Positions 57,026-64,000 of a stretch of 64,000 nucleotides of DNA are shown here, one piece after another. This stretch comes from Mannheimia varigena (GTDB lineage: Bacteria; Pseudomonadota; Gammaproteobacteria; Enterobacterales; Pasteurellaceae). The stretch is from the NCBI RefSeq assembly GCF_013377235.1, contig NZ_CP016226.1:744001-808000 (forward strand), given 5' to 3'. The notes under the pieces are model-generated. The model did not search any database. It worked only from the letters and a program-made list of their open reading frames with translations, and had not been told where the DNA came from. Each line of letters opens with the position of its first letter. Positions within the stretch are counted from its first letter, which is position 1. The position numbers and the translations under genes were made by a program.

Positions 57026-57064
57026 TTTGAATATAAATTCACTAAAATTGAGTTTTTATTCACT
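57026..57064. promoter_or_regulatory. Paired ARG boxes (ArgR operator) upstream of argC
   Basis: Box 1, TTTGAATATAAATTCACT (57026-57043), matches the 18-base consensus TNTGAATWWWWATTCANW exactly. Box 2, ATTGAGTTTTTATTCACT (57047-57064), has two mismatches. They are 3 bases apart, the spacing of functional E. coli ArgR operators. A possible minus-strand promoter TTGAGT-17-TAGACT (57018-56990) lies just downstream. Confidence 0.85.
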
Positions 57065-57076
57065 TAAGAATAACAA

Positions 57077-57107
57077 AAAACCCTAACGTTAGCATTGTTA
57101 GGGTTTT
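57077..57107 (-). terminator. Terminator of deoD
   Basis: AAAACCCTAAC (57077-57087) and GTTAGGGTTTT (57097-57107) form a perfect 11-base stem; on the minus strand it is followed by further Ts. It separates deoD from the argC operator. Confidence 0.82.
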
Positions 57108-57133
57108 GCAAAAAATTTTAGAAATATGACCGC

Positions 57134-57853
57134 TTATTGTTTGTCGCCAATCAGTACTGACTCTAACGCAATTTCAATCATTTCATTGAAAGTTAATTGA
57201 CGCTCTTCCGAGCTGGTTTGCTCGCCTGTACGAATATGGTCTGAAACGGTACAAATCGCTAATGCTTTCGCACCATATTCCGCTGCTACCGCATAAATAC
57301 CCGCAGCTTCCATTTCCACACCTAAAATGCCGTATTTTTCCATCACATCAAACATTTTAACATCTGGGCTATAGAATAAGTCTGCTGAGAATAAATTCCC
57401 TACTCGAACATTCACGCCTTTTTGTTGTGCCGCTTGATATGCGGCTAATGTCATTTCAAAGTCTGAAATGGCGGCAAAATCATTATCACGGAAGCGAATA
57501 CGATTTACTTTAGAATCCGTACAAGCACCTGAACCAATGATAACATCACGAATGCGAACATCGCTACGCACTGCACCACAAGAGCCGACACGAATAATTT
57601 TTTTCACACCATATTCCGTAATTAACTCTTTAGCATAAATCGAACAAGATGGAATACCCATACCGTGTCCCATCACAGAAATGCGACGACCTTTATAAGT
57701 ACCGGTGTAACCTAACATATTGCGTACATTAGTTACTTCCTTAACATCTTCTAAAAAGGTTTCAGCAATATATTTTGCACGAAGCGGATCGCCCGGCATT
57801 AATACAACGTCTGCAAAAGCACCTTCAGGTGCGTTAATGTGTGGAGTTGCCAT
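57134..57853 (-). CDS. deoD: Purine nucleoside phosphorylase DeoD
   Basis: DeoD cleaves purine (deoxy)ribonucleosides with phosphate to base and (deoxy)ribose-1-phosphate. At 239 residues it is the hexameric bacterial type, starting [31 protein letters not shown] (first 31 residues), with [30 protein letters not shown] and the active-site Asp in CTVSDHI. It follows the second deoC by 25 bases, so the products feed the same pathway. Confidence 0.97.
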   Translation of the reverse strand: MATPHINAPEGAFADVVLMPGDPLRAKYIAETFLEDVKEVTNVRNMLGYTGTYKGRRISVMGHGMGIPSCSIYAKELITEYGVKKIIRVGSCGAVRSDVRIRDVIIGSGACTDSKVNRIRFRDNDFAAISDFEMTLAAYQAAQQKGVNVRVGNLFSADLFYSPDVKMFDVMEKYGILGVEMEAAGIYAVAAEYGAKALAICTVSDHIRTGEQTSSEERQLTFNEMIEIALESVLIGDKQ

Positions 57854-57878
57854 TTTATTTTCCTCTTATGATGAATAA

Positions 57879-58655
57879 TTAATAACCTTGAACAGCTTGT
57901 TGCTGCTCGCCTTTTAATGTTGCTAACAGATTACCTAATAGACTTGATGCACCAAAACGGAAATGTGAGCAATTAACCCAATCCGAGCCTAAAATGGAAC
58001 GAGCTAAAGCTAGATATTCCGCTGCCTCTTCGCTGGTTTTTACCCCACCGGCGGCTTTAAAGCCTACGGTTTCCGCCACGCCTAAATCACGAATTGTTTC
58101 AAGCATAATGCGAGCCGATTCAAGCGTTGCATTTACTGCCACTTTACCTGTGGAAGTTTTGATGAAATCTGCCCCGGCACGAATTGAAATTTCACTTGCT
58201 TTACGAATGAGTTCTTCTGATTTTAACTCGCCCGTTTCAATAATCACTTTAAGTAAAACATTCTTCTCTTGGCATACCGCTTTAGCCTGTTTAACTAATT
58301 CAAAACCAATCTGTTCATTACCTGCAATTAACGCTTTATAAGGGAATACTACATCAACCTCATCTGCTCCATAAGCCACCGCAGCTTTGGTTTCGGCAAT
58401 GGCAATATCAATATCATCATTACCGTGTGGGAAGTTAGTAACAGTCGCAATTTTTACTTGCTCAATGCCTTTTGCTTTCAAGGTTTTACGTGCAATCGGT
58501 ACAAAGCGAGGATAAACACATACTGCTGCCGGTGTACCAAAATCGGTTTTAGCCTGCTCACACAGTGCGATAACTTTTTCGTCTGTATCATTGTCATTTA
58601 ATGTAGTGAGATCCATTAAAGAAAGTGCAATCTCAGCTGAATTTTTTAGACTCAT
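57879..58655 (-). CDS. deoC: Deoxyribose-phosphate aldolase, long (E. coli-type) form
   Basis: A second DeoC in this window, 258 residues, close to the E. coli enzyme (259). It has [38 protein letters not shown] and the Schiff-base lysine in [14 protein letters not shown] (about residue 168), with the catalytic AAGGVKT further on. It shares an operon with deoD, and nupC lies upstream, so it serves nucleoside breakdown, whereas the short DeoC at 43.4 kb sits with genes for free deoxyribose. Confidence 0.97.
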   Translation of the reverse strand: MSLKNSAEIALSLMDLTTLNDNDTDEKVIALCEQAKTDFGTPAAVCVYPRFVPIARKTLKAKGIEQVKIATVTNFPHGNDDIDIAIAETKAAVAYGADEVDVVFPYKALIAGNEQIGFELVKQAKAVCQEKNVLLKVIIETGELKSEELIRKASEISIRAGADFIKTSTGKVAVNATLESARIMLETIRDLGVAETVGFKAAGGVKTSEEAAEYLALARSILGSDWVNCSHFRFGASSLLGNLLATLKGEQQQAVQGY

Positions 58656-58764
58656 ACGATTCTCCTTTTTAATTAAATGAATGATTCAGTAAATTTTTAT
58701 AAAAATCTGACCGCTTGTAAATAGACAAATTTCAAGCAACCGTTTACGCTAGATAAAAAAATAT

Positions 58765-58788
58765 AAAACCACTATTTCTAGTGGTTTT
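58765..58788 (-). terminator. Terminator of nupC
   Basis: AAAACCACTA (58765-58774) and TAGTGGTTTT (58779-58788) form a perfect 10-base stem with a 4-base loop, between nupC and deoC. Transcription of deoCD therefore probably starts from its own promoter in 58656-58760. Confidence 0.8.
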
Positions 58789-58802
58789 ATTCATTATTCA
58801 GA

Positions 58803-60065
58803 TTATAAAACTGCACCGCCTAAGCCGATAAATAAGCCTGCAATAGTCGCACTCATTAAGTTCGCCAGTGAACCTGCAATTACGGCTTTAATGCCAAGTC
58901 GAGCAATATCGCCACGGCGATTTGGAGCCATTGCACCGATACCACCGATTAAAATAGCAATAGAACTGAAGTTAGCGAAACCACAAAGTGCAAAAGTAAT
59001 AATTGCGATGGTTTTATCGCTTAACTGAATGGCTGATTCAGGTGCTAAATATTTTGCAAACTCTAAGTAGCCTACAAATTCATTAACCGCTAATTTTAGA
59101 CCAATCATCTGCCCTGCAATTTCAGCTTCTTCCCAAGGAACGCCAATTACCCAAGCAAGTGGTTTGAATATCCAGCCAAAAATTTGACCTAAGTTTAATG
59201 AGTCATAGCCGAACCAGCCACCAATACCACCTAAAATACCATTCACTAAGGCAATTAACGCTACGAAAGCAATCAACATCGCCCCTACGTTTAAGGCTAG
59301 TTGCATACCTGATGACGCACCTGAAGCAGCCGCATCAAGAATATTAGCCGGTTTTTCTAAATCAACTGCCTCTAACTCATCACGGAACGTTTCTGTTTGT
59401 GGCACCATAATTTTCGCAAATAATAAACCTGCCGGAGCTGCCATAAATGATGCTGCAATTAAGTAGGTTAAAGGCACACCCATTCCTGCATAACCTGCCA
59501 TTACTGAGCCTGCAATAGAAGCTAACCCCCCCGACATAATCGCAAAGAGTTCAGATTCAGTCATTTTGCTGATAAAGGGTTTTACCACAAGTGGAGCTTC
59601 GGTTTGACCAACGAAAATATTCGCCGCCGCAGACATAGATTCTGCTTTAGATGTGCCAAGAGCTTTTTGCAATAAACCACCTAAAATACGGATTACCCAT
59701 TGCATTACCCCGATGTAATAAAGCAATGAAATAAGTGCCGAGAAGAAAATAATCACAGGAAGCACACGAAAAGCAAAGATGAAGCCACTGCCACCAAAGA
59801 CTTCAAACATTTTGTCGCTGACTAAGCCACCAAATAGGAATGAAATACCTTCATTACCATAAGAAATAACTTTAGAAACACCGCTTGCCATTGCATTTAA
59901 CGCATCACGACCTGCTGGCACATAAAGTACCAATGCCGCAATCGCAATTTGCAATGCCAATGCTCCTAACACTGTACGCACATTTATTGAACGTTTATTG
60001 CTCGAAAATAAAAATGCGATAAATAGTAAAACAATAATGCCTAAAAGGCTATTAAGCGTACCCAT
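58803..60065 (-). CDS. nupC: Concentrative nucleoside transporter NupC
   Basis: NupC is a proton-coupled nucleoside symporter of the CNT family in the inner membrane. The 420-residue protein has about ten hydrophobic segments, the CNT signature [17 protein letters not shown] (about residues 155-170), and [13 protein letters not shown] plus [21 protein letters not shown] in the C-terminal half. It lies upstream of deoC and deoD, which break down the imported nucleosides, although a terminator intervenes. Confidence 0.95.
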   Translation of the reverse strand: MGTLNSLLGIIVLLFIAFLFSSNKRSINVRTVLGALALQIAIAALVLYVPAGRDALNAMASGVSKVISYGNEGISFLFGGLVSDKMFEVFGGSGFIFAFRVLPVIIFFSALISLLYYIGVMQWVIRILGGLLQKALGTSKAESMSAAANIFVGQTEAPLVVKPFISKMTESELFAIMSGGLASIAGSVMAGYAGMGVPLTYLIAASFMAAPAGLLFAKIMVPQTETFRDELEAVDLEKPANILDAAASGASSGMQLALNVGAMLIAFVALIALVNGILGGIGGWFGYDSLNLGQIFGWIFKPLAWVIGVPWEEAEIAGQMIGLKLAVNEFVGYLEFAKYLAPESAIQLSDKTIAIITFALCGFANFSSIAILIGGIGAMAPNRRGDIARLGIKAVIAGSLANLMSATIAGLFIGLGGAVL

Positions 60066-60253
60066 AAGACCTCTAATAAAATGAAGTTAAAAAAGTGGCG
60101 ATACTATACCTATTTTTGCGTAAAAAATCTTGTAAAAAATGCAATTATCTATAATTGAAATCGGTAAAATATATATTATTGTGTTTTACAAGCGGTATAA
60201 TTTCAGCTATTTTTTTACAATGCTTTAAATTCAAGGGTTATAGGAGAGCAAAT

Positions 60254-60760
60254 ATGCAAAACATTCGTGAAATTTATTTAGCTGGGGGCTGTTTCTGGGG
60301 CGTTGAATCTTTTATGCAGCGCATTAAAGGCGTGATTAAAGCTCAATCTGGCTACGCCAACGGCAGCACAGACAACCCAAGTTATCAAGACGTGTGCGCC
60401 GGTAGCGGACATGCTGAGGTGGTAAAAGTCACTTACGATGCTAACCAAATCAGCCTTGCAAAATTATTGGATTACTTCTTTAAAGTGATTGATCCAGTAA
60501 GCATTAACCAACAAGGTGGTGACATCGGCATTCAATACCGCACTGGGATTTATTATGTCGATCCGCAAGATGAGCCGGTAATCAGCCAAGCCCTTGCCGA
60601 GTTACAAACTCAGTTCGACAAACCACTTGCGGTTGAAAACGAAATGCTGGAGCAATATTTCCCTGCCGAAGAATATCATCAGGAATATTTAGTCAAAAAC
60701 CCAACGGGTTATTGCCATATTGATATTCAATTGATGAATGAGATTTTGAAAAATCAATAA
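60254..60760 (+). CDS. msrA: Peptide methionine sulfoxide reductase A
   Basis: MsrA reduces the S-epimer of methionine sulfoxide in proteins. The 168-residue protein shows LAGGCFWGVESF with the catalytic Cys near residue 13, the conserved GHAEVV and QYRTGIYY motifs and a C-terminal GYCHI cysteine that may resolve the disulfide. It is a stand-alone MsrA, not the MsrAB fusion of some relatives. A frame from 60155 is open, but ATG at 60254 has TAGGAG at correct distance. A USS lies at 60188. Confidence 0.95.
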   Translation: MQNIREIYLAGGCFWGVESFMQRIKGVIKAQSGYANGSTDNPSYQDVCAGSGHAEVVKVTYDANQISLAKLLDYFFKVIDPVSINQQGGDIGIQYRTGIYYVDPQDEPVISQALAELQTQFDKPLAVENEMLEQYFPAEEYHQEYLVKNPTGYCHIDIQLMNEILKNQ

Positions 60761-60763
60761 TAA

Positions 60764-60792
60764 AAAACCACAGAGTAACATCTGTGGTTTTC
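60764..60792. terminator. Terminator of msrA
   Basis: AAAACCACAGA (60764-60774) and TCTGTGGTTTT (60781-60791) form a perfect 11-base stem with a 6-base loop, between convergent genes. Confidence 0.85.
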
Positions 60793-60795
60793 TTT

Positions 60796-61596
60796 CTATT
60801 TCCTCAACAGCCCATACACCGCTTTCAAGGCGGAAAGTGGTAACAAGCGTGGTACGGCTCGCATTAGGAAAACGGCTAAACCTGAAATCGGGTCGTGGAT
60901 TTTACACTGGTTTTTCAATTTATATAAACGCCATTCTGCTTCGGCTTGAGCCATTCCACGGCGTCTGCCGACCATTCCGTTGCCTACTCGGGCGTAAACC
61001 AGCACCTCAGGTAAATTTGCTACTTGCTTGAATTGAGCAATCAGCTTAATCCACAAGTAGTAATCCTCTTGTAAATCTTGATAGCCGCCTACTTCCAGCA
61101 CTTTGGATTTTTGATACGCCACAGTCATATGGTTGAACGGGCAACGCAAGCGGGTAAATTTCACAATCTTTTCCGCCGTTGTCGGCACGTTGCGATACGC
61201 CACGATATCTTCAATATTCTGTCCAAATTCAGCAATTTGCCCGCCGAAAATCACCACATCAGGATTTTGCTCAATAAACGCCACTTGCTTTTCAAAGCGT
61301 TCTGGCAAGCAAATATCGTCCGTATCCATACGGAAAACCCATTCGTTTGAACAATAGGTTAAGCCTTCATTTAGTGTTTTACCCAAACCTCGATTTTGCG
61401 GGAATTTCACTGCTTTTATCGGCAAAATAGCAGCGTATTCGTCCACAATAGCTTCAAGTTCCGGCGTGACCGCTCCGTCAAAACAGAGCACGATTTCATC
61501 GGCTTGGCGAGTTTGGGCTTTGAGGCTGTCAAAACATTCTCTTAAATATTGCGGCTGTTCTTTAATGTATAACGACATTAAAACAGAAAATTTCAT
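60796..61596 (-). CDS. Family 2 glycosyltransferase
   Basis: A 266-residue GT-A fold glycosyltransferase for surface polysaccharide or LPS. It begins FSVLMSLYIKEQPQYLRECFDSL, has the nucleotide-sugar site NRGLGKTLNEGLTYCSNEWVFRMDTDDI with the metal-binding DTDD (about residue 92), and EDYYLWIKLI as the acceptor-side ED motif. The C-terminal segment (AVFLMRAVPRLLPLSALKAVYGLLRK) is hydrophobic and basic, suggesting membrane association. The donor and acceptor sugars cannot be deduced. Its start overlaps the stop of the next upstream glycosyltransferase gene by one base. Confidence 0.88.
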   Translation of the reverse strand: MKFSVLMSLYIKEQPQYLRECFDSLKAQTRQADEIVLCFDGAVTPELEAIVDEYAAILPIKAVKFPQNRGLGKTLNEGLTYCSNEWVFRMDTDDICLPERFEKQVAFIEQNPDVVIFGGQIAEFGQNIEDIVAYRNVPTTAEKIVKFTRLRCPFNHMTVAYQKSKVLEVGGYQDLQEDYYLWIKLIAQFKQVANLPEVLVYARVGNGMVGRRRGMAQAEAEWRLYKLKNQCKIHDPISGLAVFLMRAVPRLLPLSALKAVYGLLRK

Positions 61597-62480
61597 TAAA
61601 TAAACCTTTTTAAATTAATCGCCAATTTCGGCGAAATTAAAATCGCAGCGGCAATAATTAGCTGTTTAATATTTTTTGTCTGTTTGAACATCTCAAAATA
61701 ATAGCCTGCCGCCTTGCGAGATAAATTCATAATATGCGGATAACTTAAAATATAAAGTGAATTTAATTTAAAATTATTCGCTTGCTCAGGGGTTTGAATA
61801 TAAGTTTGTTGAATATATTCAATCGCTTTTTCAGTATTTGTAGTATCGGTTGAAACGCTGGAACGCTTGGTGTGGAATGTACAATACGTTAAAGCGGCAT
61901 CAATATAAAGTGGCTCAAAACTCGATTCTTCCAACAGCTTCAGCAAGAAATCGTAATCTTCCAGCGAACGCAAGCGGTCAGATAATCCGCCAATTTTGCA
62001 AAATAGCTCTTTTTTCAAGCCAATCATCGGCATTCCACCAATTTTATTCGCTCTGAGGATATTTTCTTTCGTGAGCTCGCTTTTCTGTTTAAAGGGCGTA
62101 GTCACATAGCTAAAGCCTTCGTTTACCATTTCGCATTTTGCCGGGTGGTAAATGAAATTTGCGGTTGGATTTTGGACAATCTCGGTCGCTAATCGCTCAC
62201 ATTTTTCCGGCATAAAACGATCATCATCATCTAAAAACAGCAGCCATTCTCGGCTGGCACTATTCGCTCCGACATTTCGGCTTTGTGCAGCCCCAACATT
62301 TGGATTGTTACGAATAACTTTAACCTCAAAAGGATAATCTTCATTAACAGTAACAGGCGTTTTGGAGCAGTCATCAACGATCACCACTTCAAAATTATAA
62401 ACCGTTTGCTGTTTTAAACTTTCCAGTAGAGCCTTAATTTCTTCACTACGATTATAAGATGGCACGATAATACTAAACAT
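61596..62480 (-). CDS. Family 2 glycosyltransferase
   Basis: A 294-residue GT2 enzyme, distinct from its neighbour. It starts FSIIVPSYNRSEEIKALLESL, and contains VVIVDDCS, the SREWLLFLDDDDRFMP metal-binding DxD region (about residues 80-96) and SLEDYDFLLKLLE. Its start lies 8 bases inside the end of the upstream polymerase-like gene, so the three genes form one operon. AT-rich composition and rare codon use are typical of polysaccharide loci. Substrate not predictable. Confidence 0.88.
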   Translation of the reverse strand: MFSIIVPSYNRSEEIKALLESLKQQTVYNFEVVIVDDCSKTPVTVNEDYPFEVKVIRNNPNVGAAQSRNVGANSASREWLLFLDDDDRFMPEKCERLATEIVQNPTANFIYHPAKCEMVNEGFSYVTTPFKQKSELTKENILRANKIGGMPMIGLKKELFCKIGGLSDRLRSLEDYDFLLKLLEESSFEPLYIDAALTYCTFHTKRSSVSTDTTNTEKAIEYIQQTYIQTPEQANNFKLNSLYILSYPHIMNLSRKAAGYYFEMFKQTKNIKQLIIAAAILISPKLAINLKRFI

Positions 62481-63660
62481 TTTTTGCCTCTTTGTTTTTG
62501 CAAAATAATATTAAATTCCGACCGCTTGTTCCAAATAAAGATAAAAACATTAATAAAACAAACATAATCCCCGGATAAGCAAAGGTGTCAGCTTTAATAT
62601 TTAAAATAGCGAAAATACCCAATGTGGAAAGCGTGAAAATCCAACTACCATCAAACCAATTTATCGCCACTTTTCGCACAAAATAAGCAGTAAATGCAAA
62701 ACAGACGAACATATAGGATAAACCACCGTATAACACCTGGCGAATATAGCCGGAATCAGAGCCGCCATAATAACCGCCTTTTTCAGTGTAATATAATCCG
62801 TCCCCAGAAATAAACTGACTAAGGGTTGGAATAAATAAATGGTTTTTTACTAAATTATCAGTGGAAGAACTTACCTTTCCTGTGCCGGATAATAAATTAA
62901 TTACAGGTTCTAATGCGTGCTCTACATAACGATTTTCCGGAAATACAATCGCTAAAAATAGAATTAATGCAGTAAAAGCAATTAATGGCAAGATATATTT
63001 CCATTTAAAATAAATTGCAATACTGATTACTGAAATAAGCAAAAAGGTTCTACCTGAAATCAAACCAACACATAAAATCAAAAATAAAAACCACTCATTG
63101 ACTGAGTCTGTTTTTTTATTATAAGCCAATAAAAAATGCAGCAGCATTAAATAAAAAATACTTAATTGGAAAAAAGCTGATGAGGTAATATTGTATAAAC
63201 GATACTCTTGCTCTGAGCCGAAAAAGCGAGGCATCATTGCATTACTGGATAACAGAAAATCCACCATCAACGGCACACCTAATAATGCTGCTACGCCACA
63301 AATCCATTGAATGCTAATGCCTATTTTAAGATCTCGTACAAACAAAGATCGACCATTTTCCTTGCGATAGAAAATATTATAAACCGCAATACCGAAAAGA
63401 AATAAAATCAGCATTTTGACATACATTGCCAATACACCGATTTCCTTTGTCCCGTTAATTAATAACGGAATAACGCTAAAACCAATTAATGCAAAAATCG
63501 CAATCAGACTATCTTTCGGAATAATAATCCCGTTAGATTTCCCTCTGATAACTTGGATTGCTAAATAAGCACACGCCAATAACCCAACCACAAATGCCAT
63601 TCGCAAAAAGTGGAAGAACCAAGGGTCATAAATATAAAATAGATTAAACAGTGCAGACAT
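62473..63660 (-). CDS. Multi-spanning membrane protein, probable O-antigen/polysaccharide polymerase
   Basis: A 395-residue integral membrane protein with about 10-11 hydrophobic helices and a large loop (about residues 255-320, including NLLSGTGKVSSSTDNLVKNH and GDGLYYTEKGGYYGGSDSGYIRQVLYGG), the architecture of Wzy-type polymerases. Such proteins diverge quickly and share little sequence, so the call rests on topology and on flanking glycosyltransferases. It could instead be an O-antigen ligase-like protein or another transporter. Confidence 0.65.
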   Translation of the reverse strand: MSALFNLFYIYDPWFFHFLRMAFVVGLLACAYLAIQVIRGKSNGIIIPKDSLIAIFALIGFSVIPLLINGTKEIGVLAMYVKMLILFLFGIAVYNIFYRKENGRSLFVRDLKIGISIQWICGVAALLGVPLMVDFLLSSNAMMPRFFGSEQEYRLYNITSSAFFQLSIFYLMLLHFLLAYNKKTDSVNEWFLFLILCVGLISGRTFLLISVISIAIYFKWKYILPLIAFTALILFLAIVFPENRYVEHALEPVINLLSGTGKVSSSTDNLVKNHLFIPTLSQFISGDGLYYTEKGGYYGGSDSGYIRQVLYGGLSYMFVCFAFTAYFVRKVAINWFDGSWIFTLSTLGIFAILNIKADTFAYPGIMFVLLMFLSLFGTSGRNLILFCKNKEAKNV

Positions 63661-63670
63661 TACACACCTA

Positions 63671-64000
63671 TTATAAATTTGAAGAAAGATTACGTTTAAT
63701 TGCTAATAATTTTTTCAGAGGATATTTCATCACTTTTTTGAATAAATTATTATTAAGCGAACCTCGTAAGTCTTCTAAATTACTGATTAAAGTGGGATTT
63801 TCAATCGCCATTAATGGACGAACAATTAATATATCGAATTTAAACTGATTGCCGAATAAAATAAAATCATCAGCCAACCAGTAAGGGCGATCCATTTTCG
63901 CCTGTGTTAAAAACTGATAAGCAGTCGATTTTTTAATTAAATATGCAACTGTGCCGGCAAAATAATTACGATATGGATAAGCATATTTATACTGACTATT
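63671..64000 (-). CDS. Glycosyltransferase family 25 protein, C-terminal part (runs off right edge)
   Basis: The frame is open from the window edge to the stop at 63671 (109 residues visible). It contains [18 protein letters not shown] and [14 protein letters not shown], resembling the C-terminal part of GT25 LPS glycosyltransferases (GT25 proteins end with a hydrophobic 'G..AYLIS' segment and a DxxL/DD region), followed by a basic tail. The start is outside the window; an internal ATG at 63895 is not the real start. It lies 10 bases upstream of the polymerase-like gene, in the same operon. Confidence 0.68.
   Translation of the reverse strand, partial: NSQYKYAYPYRNYFAGTVAYLIKKSTAYQFLTQAKMDRPYWLADDFILFGNQFKFDILIVRPLMAIENPTLISNLEDLRGSLNNNLFKKVMKYPLKKLLAIKRNLSSNL

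Noticed and set aside
63671..63895. 74-residue stand-alone protein starting at 63895
   Set aside because: The frame stays open without a stop to the window edge and the upstream residues fit a glycosyltransferase, so it is the end of a longer gene.
1..64000. tRNA, rRNA, CRISPR array or prophage
   Set aside because: No cloverleaf-like T-loop sequences, regularly spaced repeats, integrases or phage genes were recognised on either strand by reading; a tRNA scan would settle this.

Overview
This window is chromosomal DNA from a member of the Pasteurellaceae, of the branch whose DNA-uptake signal sequence (USS) core is ACAAGCGGT (the Actinobacillus pleuropneumoniae / Mannheimia / Bibersteinia type, not the Haemophilus influenzae AAGTGCGGT type). 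Evidence for this is the very many copies of ACAAGCGGT / ACCGCTTGT in both orientations, some followed by T-rich DNA and TTTTGCAAA; several inverted USS pairs used as terminators; and gene content such as KdkA, a Haemophilus-like dmsABC locus with a napF-type ferredoxin gene, and hemCDXY. The DNA is AT-rich with tight gene packing: no gene-free stretch exceeds 300 bases, and I saw no rRNA, tRNA, insertion sequence, prophage or CRISPR array.

Layout. 1-2.3 kb: folE (cut by the window edge) diverging from kdkA, then mrp. 2.3-9.9 kb: an orphan peptide-type binding lipoprotein, a YchE/MarC membrane protein, ppiD, rpsO, a DUF808 protein and grxB. 8.6-13.0 kb: hemCDXY. 13.3-15.9 kb: adhE with an FNR-like site. 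16.0-23.0 kb: an RbbA-type ABC exporter operon (membrane fusion protein, double ATPase-permease, second permease, outer-membrane lipoprotein) diverging from a TetR regulator. 23.1-26.8 kb: a homocysteine S-methyltransferase with an APC permease, and a DUF711 gene. 26.9-32.4 kb: amiB, tsaE, orn, coaD, waaA, trhP. 32.5-38.7 kb: cytochrome b562, dnaE, lptG, lptF. 38.9-42.6 kb: an exported STN/DotD-like protein of unknown role, pepA, cysK. 42.6-47.5 kb: a deoxyribose catabolism cluster (regulator and deoC diverging from deoK-deoP-deoX). 47.7-53.7 kb: rho and the DMSO reductase locus. 53.9-57.0 kb: argCBD behind a paired ARG box. 57.1-60.1 kb: deoD, a second deoC, nupC. 60.2-64 kb: msrA and the end of a surface-polysaccharide cluster that runs off the right edge.

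How the genes fit together. Kdo transferase (waaA), Kdo kinase (kdkA), LptF/LptG and the glycosyltransferases all concern lipopolysaccharide. adhE and dmsABC serve fermentation and anaerobic respiration, and both have FNR-type sites; the dmsA site sits at exactly -41.5 from a predicted start. Two separate routes (nucleosides through NupC/DeoD, free deoxyribose through DeoP/DeoK) each carry their own DeoC aldolase and meet at deoxyribose-5-phosphate. The best candidates for a second look are the exported STN-like gene between lptF and pepA, the truncated TorD/DmsD chaperone gene inside the dms locus, the uncharacterised permease paired with a homocysteine methyltransferase, and the compact regulatory region of the deoxyribose cluster. 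I did not find an obviously new multi-gene system; most of the window is core Pasteurellaceae metabolism.
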